From NCBI GenBank assembly GCA_902493125.1, contig CABUOF010000009.1:1-40895 (forward strand): 40,895 nucleotides of DNA. The letters are read 5' to 3'. Shown here in pieces: positions 33,813 to 40,895 of the stretch; within the stretch, counting starts at the first letter, position 1; the number at the start of each line of letters is the position of its first letter. Both the position numbers and the translations under genes were made by a program. The notes under the pieces were generated by a model that was not told the origin of the DNA, made no database searches, and worked only from the letters and a program-made list of their open reading frames with translations. Source of the stretch: an uncultured Collinsella sp. Lineage in GTDB: Bacteria > Actinomycetota > Coriobacteriia > Coriobacteriales > Coriobacteriaceae.

Positions 33813-34183
33813 TGACAAGTGTAGTGCTACCCAACTGGCAGAGATAACAAAAAGGCGATGCAGATGCACGTAGCATTCAGGCGGTTCGGACTCGGTGCCT
33901 TCACGCCATCGCAACGCTTTCAGATATAGTTCTCGTTCTCTTACTAAAGGAAACTTTAGTCTACGTCATCTTGTCGAGACAGAGGTGAAGCGAAGTGTTG
34001 TCGCGACGTATCTTATTCCAGGTGGCTCAGTATCAGCGTGAGAATCGCACCAAAGTGTACTTACGATTCTCGTGTCCCACGGACAACATGAGCTGAGCAT
34101 TGAGGTTCCACCCTTTGCTGCAACTACACGGGGTTGGACGGCAATGAATATGCCGGGCCGCATACCACGCGCAGCGGGGGTCC
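33813..34183. other. Gene-free interval after the ABC transporter
   Basis: No gene is seen. A small stem ACTAAAG-GAAA-CTTTAGT lies at 33943-33960. No T-rich terminator follows the transporter stop directly. Confidence 0.4.
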
Positions 34184-34309
34184 ATGTCCCAGTATGTTGC
34201 CTACAGCAGCCTCGATGTCCACGCACACATCATCTCTGCCTTCGCGTTCAATCCATTTGCCGGAGAGTGCGAGGGTTGCCAGGCCGTAGAATTCGAGCCG
34301 AACAACTGA
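34184..34309 (+). pseudogene. IS110-like transposase N-terminal fragment
   Basis: 41 codons beginning MSQYVAYSSLDVHAHIISAF, which resembles the N-terminal strand of IS110-family transposases where the first catalytic Asp sits in a (G/S)xDVH motif. The frame ends in TGA after EFEPNN; a full transposase has about 350-400 residues. It is a remnant that marks past mobile-element activity inside the accessory region. Confidence 0.5.
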
Positions 34310-34403
34310 AATGCGGTATCAGCGCATAGGATTAAACTGACGATTGCTTTGCACTGAGAATACGCTTGGAAAGCCGCTATGGGTGGCGGCCCGGGTTAAA
34401 TAG

Positions 34404-34448
34404 AGAAGCCCGTCCGATCACTTTCATGTGGCGAACGGTCGGGCTTCT
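34404..34448 (-). terminator. Terminator of the radical SAM-peptide operon
   Basis: AGAAGCCCGTCCG (34404-34416) pairs with CGGTCGGGCTTCT (34436-34448) with one mismatch. It lies 65 bases after the small membrane peptide on the minus strand; the tail there is CTATTTA. The stem can also act on the plus strand. Confidence 0.6.
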
Positions 34449-34512
34449 TATTCCACTTGCCAATGCTCGGCTCATATTGGAAGAAAGCTACGCTAATGTT
34501 TGCGTGACACTC

Positions 34513-34620
34513 CTATTTTTTCCGAAGAAAGAATCGGATAATGAAGAATAACAATAAAAAAGGTGCCAGATATAAAGCCAGTACAAAGGTTAATCCAACG
34601 AGACCTTGCAATAATGGCAT
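34513..34620 (-). CDS. 35-residue single-helix membrane peptide
   Basis: ATG at 34620 has an excellent ribosome site (GGGAGGAG, four bases before the start). The peptide begins MPLLQGLVGLTFVLALYLAP, continues with a hydrophobic stretch rich in Leu, Phe and Ile and ends RFFLRKK, so it is one membrane helix with a positive end. It is the last gene after the two precursor-like peptides and before the terminator. Possible roles are immunity peptide, export helper or small toxin; none can be chosen from sequence. Confidence 0.6.
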   Translation of the reverse strand: MPLLQGLVGLTFVLALYLAPFLLLFFIIRFFLRKK

Positions 34621-34698
34621 AACTCCTCCCAGACACGAGATTTTGGTATTTGTCCCCATCTTATTTTGAATTGGACCAAATAGTTCCTAGCCACAAAA

Positions 34699-34878
34699 CT
34701 ACTCGTCAACTGGATCGCACCAATCTGCTGGCAAAACACAGCTTGATTCTTTATCGACATAGCACCAATCCGCAACAGGGCACTCGGCGATGTCGTAAAA
34801 ATTGCATATATCAACTCCAAGACAACAAGGCTCAACGGGAGGATGTTCATTTGAACCAACAGGATGGATATGCTTCAT
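34699..34878 (-). CDS. Putative RiPP precursor peptide 2 (Cys/Asp-rich)
   Basis: 59 residues; ATG at 34878 follows GGTGAGGAGCTGTT. The leader MKHIHPVGSNEHPPVEP is identical to precursor 1 in its first six residues. The core from residue 18 has seven Cys (18, 19, 25, 33, 39, 47, 54) and ten Asp/Glu. It resolves into three units: CLGVDICNFYD (19-29), CPVADWCYVD (33-42) and CVLPADWCDPVD (47-58), each of the form C-x(3-4)-D-[IW]-C-x(2-3)-D. Four of the six Cys-Asp pairs are exactly C-x3-D. No double-Gly or C39 cleavage site is seen. It lies 30 bases after precursor 1 and downstream of the radical SAM gene on the same strand. Confidence 0.8.
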   Translation of the reverse strand: MKHIHPVGSNEHPPVEPCCLGVDICNFYDIAECPVADWCYVDKESSCVLPADWCDPVDE

Positions 34879-34908
34879 AACAGCTCCTCACCTTAATCCA
34901 ATTAGAGA

Positions 34909-35112
34909 CTACGTTTGATCAATGCCACAGTGATCTACAACGCAGATGCTGCCGCCATCCATGTCATAGTCGCAGTAATCGTATGCACCACAGCCATCTG
35001 CTTTATCATAAACAGTACAGATGTCAGTAATGCCCAAGAGGCAGTCAAAAGACATCGGCTTCACGCCTGCCTCGTCGCCACTTCCTGGATTAATCGGATG
35101 AATATGCTTCAC
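34909..35112 (-). CDS. Putative RiPP precursor peptide 1 (Cys/Asp-rich)
   Basis: 67 residues from a GTG at 35112, chosen for AAAGGGAGG five bases upstream and because the product then starts MKHIHP like precursor 2. The leader is MKHIHPINPGSGDEAGVKP. The core holds six Cys (24, 32, 41, 47, 57, 62) and is very acidic. It has three units: CLLGITDICTVYD (24-36), CGAYDYCDYD (41-50) and CVVDHCGID (57-65), each with C-x(2-5)-D-[IYH]-C-x(2-3)-D. Every Cys is followed by an Asp three to six residues later. Six-Cys precursors next to radical SAM/SPASM enzymes are known as SCIFF/ranthipeptide systems; this sequence is not the classical SCIFF sequence. Confidence 0.82.
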   Translation of the reverse strand: MKHIHPINPGSGDEAGVKPMSFDCLLGITDICTVYDKADGCGAYDYCDYDMDGGSICVVDHCGIDQT

Positions 35113-35170
35113 GACTACCTCCCTTTGAGTGCAGAAAAACCTCAATATTGTGTATAACAAACCAAGATGT

Positions 35171-35254
35171 CTAGTTCACCATATTTCTAGAATGGTTTCG
35201 GCGAATGTAGCAATAAGCTTCGCAGACGGTAATCAGAAGAACGAACACCTCCAC
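35171..35254 (-). CDS. Possible 27-residue hydrophobic ORF between radical SAM gene and precursor 1
   Basis: In the frame of the radical SAM gene, after its stop codon, codons encode AVQRIAVTIVEVFVLLITVCEAY and more, a likely membrane helix. The first usable start is GTG at 35254, without a clear ribosome site. It may be a small gene, or coding sequence cut off from the enzyme by a stop. Weak evidence. Confidence 0.3.
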   Translation of the reverse strand: MEVFVLLITVCEAYCYIRRNHSRNMVN

Positions 35255-35281
35255 AATGGTGACAGCAATGCGCTGAACCGC

Positions 35282-36640
35282 TTATTCCGATACAGTAGCT
35301 TCTCGTTGATTTTTCTCCTGCGAAGATGAGTGGCGGGAAATAAGGTCAAAAGCCATCTCGTAGCACATTTTTCTATATTCACATGATGCAGGGTGTAGAC
35401 TCTTGGGCAAGTAGCCGTGCTCGTCTGCAGCCTCCCAGCTACAGCCCCCACCACAGAAAGACCGAGCCCAACAGTCCGTACAGTCAATTCTTTTTTCGAC
35501 ACCCTGACTCCAGTTTTCAATATACCTAGTTTCGTCAATTCCGGTGACGATGTTGCCCATTTTGAATCGCATCATCCCGACAAACCTGTGACAGGGGTAT
35601 ACGTCCCCTTCGGGAGTCACGGAAATAAAACGCCTGCCAGCCCCGCATCCGACAAAGGCGATCCTGTTACTCATAATCAAATCAACTGCAGTTTTCAATG
35701 TTCTAAACAAGGGCTTTTCCCCTTGATCAATCTGTTTGAGATATTGATCCGCCAAATCTATTAGGCCCGCCCTGATTTTGTTTAATGAGTGTTCGTCGAG
35801 TTTGATATTCTCATCGAATGAGCTCACGGGCGAGAAGTAAATCCTTCTGAAGCCCATCTCTTTAAACTGAAGATAGTCTTCAACAAGGTTACAGTTATTA
35901 TTTGTTAAGGTCGCTCTTGCGCCGAAGGGGAACGACTCGGAAAAACGACGAACGTTTTTGTCGATATCGGAGAAAGAGCCGCCTCCCGTCTTGTACGGGC
36001 GCGATGCATCGTGCTTGCATCCTGTACCATCGAGACTAATCAGAACAGAAAACCCGTGCTCCTTGAAAGAATTCACAGCAGTGTCATTCAAAAGCGTTCC
36101 GTTGGTCGTAATAGAATAGGTAAAGTTTCTATTGGGGTATATTCTTTTTGAATAGTCGACCGTTTTCCATATCAGCGGCTCGTTAATCATGGGTTCCCCA
36201 CCAAAAAAGACGATCGCAAGCGTTTCGTTTTCCGATGAACTTGCGACGAGGTAGTCGACCGCCTTGAAGGCTATCTCGTCTGTCATCAGCAGAGGAGACG
36301 TTCCATAATCTCCTTTACCGGCAAAACAGTAACTACAACCAAGGTTGCATGCATGTGAAACGTGGAGTTCGATGGATCTAAGTTTTCGAGGCGTGTCTTT
36401 TGTTAAGAAAGTCCGCTCAGATAATCGTTGATACTCATCAATGTCGTCTTCAAGTTCTGCTATGGTCGTTTGGTCGTAGCCTTTCGCAGCAAGTGACTTT
36501 GTTAGCAACTTCGAGTTGACCGTTCTTCCCGATGCTTCAAATATGCGAAGCGCATCTTCTGATGCTTGGTCAACCTGAAAGCAATTGCGAGTGACCTCAT
36601 CGAAGCAGTAACGACGATCACTTACTGAGAAAAAATGCAT
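35282..36640 (-). CDS. Radical SAM/SPASM peptide maturase (SCIFF/QhpD-like)
   Basis: 452 residues from the ATG at 36640 (TTGAGGAACGT upstream; GTG 36670 has none). The N-terminal ~90 residues (MHFFSVSDRRYCFDEVTRN...) look like a peptide-binding RRE-type region. The radical SAM core starts ELHVSHACNLGCSYCFAGKGDYG, with the cluster Cys98, 102 and 105 in CxxxCxxC, then VFFGGEP and SITTNGTLL. The C-terminal SPASM domain provides Cys332, 350, 387, 390, 396, 400, 420 and 426 (CTDCWARSFCGGGC) for two auxiliary Fe-S clusters. The CNLxCxYCFA-G pattern is that of thioether-forming SCIFF and QhpD-type maturases. Two Cys/Asp-rich peptides follow directly and are the expected substrates. Confidence 0.92.
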   Translation of the reverse strand: MHFFSVSDRRYCFDEVTRNCFQVDQASEDALRIFEASGRTVNSKLLTKSLAAKGYDQTTIAELEDDIDEYQRLSERTFLTKDTPRKLRSIELHVSHACNLGCSYCFAGKGDYGTSPLLMTDEIAFKAVDYLVASSSENETLAIVFFGGEPMINEPLIWKTVDYSKRIYPNRNFTYSITTNGTLLNDTAVNSFKEHGFSVLISLDGTGCKHDASRPYKTGGGSFSDIDKNVRRFSESFPFGARATLTNNNCNLVEDYLQFKEMGFRRIYFSPVSSFDENIKLDEHSLNKIRAGLIDLADQYLKQIDQGEKPLFRTLKTAVDLIMSNRIAFVGCGAGRRFISVTPEGDVYPCHRFVGMMRFKMGNIVTGIDETRYIENWSQGVEKRIDCTDCWARSFCGGGCSWEAADEHGYLPKSLHPASCEYRKMCYEMAFDLISRHSSSQEKNQREATVSE

Positions 36641-37205
36641 ACGTTCCTCAATTTCATGCTGGACTGGCACTAACCTTGTTTATTGTTGCGCAGCTATAAA
36701 AAACCACCAGCGGGGATTCGGTGTGCGGCCCAATCGGACTCCCAAAAGGTTCTATTTGAGACTGGCAAGCTTTGTGTTGTTGGCACTTCGACAGCGCTCT
36801 TTATTCCAACATGGAGCCTCGCAGTTTGAGTCGACTTGCCTCTGGAAGGTCCGATCTTAACTTGATTTAGGATGAAAACAGATTACAGGCGCGCTCCTCT
36901 AGAAAGAAAGGAAACCAATCGCCGCCTTTCACCAGGAAAGTTTTTATAGCCCACCTCGAGCAAAATGAAAGATGCGAGAGCGATTGGGGAACAACGCGAA
37001 TCTCCCCTTTTGGGTGGGAGCGAGCCTTCAGCCACCGGCGAACGACTCGCCCTGGTCAGAATCTGGAAGTGGTGCCGGGCCGCTTGGGCCTCCCCGGTGA
37101 CTTCGTGGGGCTTACCTGCCTGACGTCGAGGAGTACATCCGCAAGATTCGTTCCCTATGCCGTTTGCTCTCACGCCCTCCTTAGTTCCAAGTCGGGCGAG
37201 CCGCC
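36641..37205. other. Gene-free interval upstream of the radical SAM operon
   Basis: No gene can be supported. The minus-strand promoter of the maturase must lie near 36650-36880 but no consensus pair is clear; TATAGC near 36695 is the best -10 candidate. The right part is GC-rich with short protein-like fragments (for example YLPDVEEYIRKIRSLCRL around 37112-37165) that suggest scrambled remains of older genes next to the repeat. Confidence 0.4.
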
Positions 37206-37630
37206 GCGCTCATGCGACCCGTGGCGGCGACACGTCGACGCCGCGCTCGCTGAGCACATCTTCGGTCGCGGGCGAGCACGAGGTCGCGCCGGCGCATCCG
37301 CTGGGACTGCTGTGCGTGCAAAACGGCTACGTGGTGAGCGTCCCGCGCTGGATTCAGCCGAGTGAGGAAGGCGTTGAGATCGGCGCGCTGGCAACGGGGG
37401 AGGGCGGCATCACCGACGACGTCTCGGCCCGCCATGCCCATATCTGGTGCGACGAGTCTGGCGCATGGTTTGTCGAGGACCTGTCGTCCACTAACGGCAC
37501 CGTGGTGGTAAACGGGGCCACGAGTGTGTGTATTCAAGTAGAGCCCGGCCGCTCCGCCCAGCTCAACCCCGGCGACGAGCTCAAACTCGGCGAATCCACC
37601 ACCTACGCCATCCTGCTCGGCGCCCTCTAG
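37206..37630 (+). pseudogene. Truncated copy of the FHA-protein gene (C-terminal domain only)
   Basis: Encodes the FHA domain of the 29956 gene with substitutions: PLGLLCVQNGYVVSVPRWIQ, VEIGALATGEGGI, DDVSARHAHIW, VEDLSSTNGTVVVNG and LNPGDELKLGES, ending in GALL-type tail and TAG. The first ~165 codons of the full gene are missing; the frame extends upstream to an ATG at 37157, but that part is unrelated and has no ribosome site. It is a gene fragment created by duplication or element insertion. Confidence 0.8.
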
Positions 37631-37747
37631 CCGGCAGTTAGGGACGTTCCTTTCCTGCCGGTACTTGGGGACACTCCTTGGCGCGTCAGAGCCAGTCGTC
37701 CGGGGATGGAGGGACCATTCTGGCCTTTGGCGGTCACCCGAGGTAAA
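37206..37747 (+). repeat. Long direct repeat, copy B
   Basis: Diverged partner of 30462-31012. It includes the stem-loop GCCGGCAG/CTGCCGG at 37630-37661 and the following GGGGACACTCC segment, ending near GGCGGTCA. Substitutions are spread along the copy, so the duplication is not recent or the second copy came from another strain. Confidence 0.85.
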
Positions 37748-38081
37748 CCTTTACCGCCCGCCTATATTTGTCGAAATTACACTTAACGGCGGGGTACAAT
37801 AAACCCGCATGCGGATTTCCGTTGCGGGCGCTTCCCATCGCCGGGGCGTGCCCGGGAGCATCCGGCATGCGGCCTTTGCGGCGCTCGGTCATGTGCAAGA
37901 CGGGCGGTCGGGTCTGTGGGGCGCATCAGTTGCCCCTCGCCTCGGCATGCCTTCTCTCCACGCCATGTACCTGCTGCTGAGCCTGCCTGCCAGATGATTG
38001 GAAGCAACAGCGAAAATCCCATCACGCCAACATCCCGGCGATCGCCGGGGCCTGTATACCTATATGAGAGGAGAGGGGTAT
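37748..38081 (+). promoter_or_regulatory. Promoter and long leader of the PFOR gene
   Basis: TACAAT at 37795-37800 is a good -10 box; TTGTCG at 37769-37774 is the nearest -35-like hexamer but at a 20-bp spacing. About 280 bases of GC-rich, hairpin-prone sequence follow before GAGAGGAGAGGGG and the ATG at 38082. No known riboswitch class was recognised. Confidence 0.45.

Positions 38082-40895
<2,814 letters not shown>

Noticed and set aside
37801..38081. TPP, RNase P or T-box RNA in the nifJ leader
   Set aside because: None of the conserved cores of these RNAs could be located.

Overview
The window looks like chromosomal DNA of a Coriobacteriia gut actinobacterium, most probably Collinsella. 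This is an inference from high-GC coding sequence, many sugar PTS genes, an actinobacterial FHA/PP2C/SEDS-PBP/PASTA-kinase cluster, and pyruvate:ferredoxin oxidoreductase as an anaerobic core enzyme. No rRNA or CRISPR is visible; there is one tRNA.

Layout. (1) 1-0.93 kb: end of a mannose-family PTS operon (EIID tail, DUF956). (2) 1.16-4.44 kb: tRNA-Arg(CCT) whose 3' end and 3' flank are duplicated about 3.1 kb downstream. Between the copies lie an EcoRII-type restriction-modification pair and the stump of an AAA ATPase gene, but no integrase. (3) 4.6-10.7 kb: sugar catabolism in two units. The first is a TIM-barrel isomerase, PTS EIIBC and a DeoR regulator. The second is a ribulose/allulose-phosphate epimerase plus RpiB, facing a LacI repressor; matching palindromes before the epimerase and before lacI suggest a small autoregulated regulon. 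(4) 11.0-21.2 kb, minus strand: a cell-growth signalling operon with a polytopic Ser/Thr kinase, FhaA (frameshifted), FhaB-like protein, PP2C phosphatase, a single-chain RodA/FtsW-PBP fusion and a PASTA kinase. (5) 21.3-27.0 kb: YcxB-like membrane protein, dnaX, a small DUF4160 pair, a membrane-anchored hypothetical protein, ybaB and recR. (6) 27.2-30.9 kb: a second signalling operon made of a frameshifted membrane-anchored protein, a membrane Ser/Thr kinase and an FHA protein.

(7) 31.0-37.2 kb: an accessory, visibly more A+T-rich insert bracketed by two diverged copies (about 0.55 kb) of the 3' end of the FHA gene. It holds a decayed methyltransferase, an ABC exporter, an IS110-like fragment and, on the minus strand, a radical SAM/SPASM enzyme followed by two unlisted, paralogous, Cys/Asp-rich small peptides (34909-35112 and 34699-34878) and a 35-residue membrane peptide. 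Both peptides start with MKHIHP and their cores resolve into three repeats of C-x(2-5)-D-[IWYH]-C-x(2-3)-D (first spacer 2-5). This fits a radical-SAM thioether (ranthipeptide-like) RiPP system with six predicted Cys-Asp pairs per precursor, and it is the best candidate here for something undescribed. (8) 38.08 kb to the end: nifJ-type pyruvate:ferredoxin oxidoreductase, cut by the window edge.

Several genes are broken by single lesions (fhaA, the 27.2 kb gene, the methyltransferase). Whether these are real decay or assembly errors cannot be settled from one sequence.
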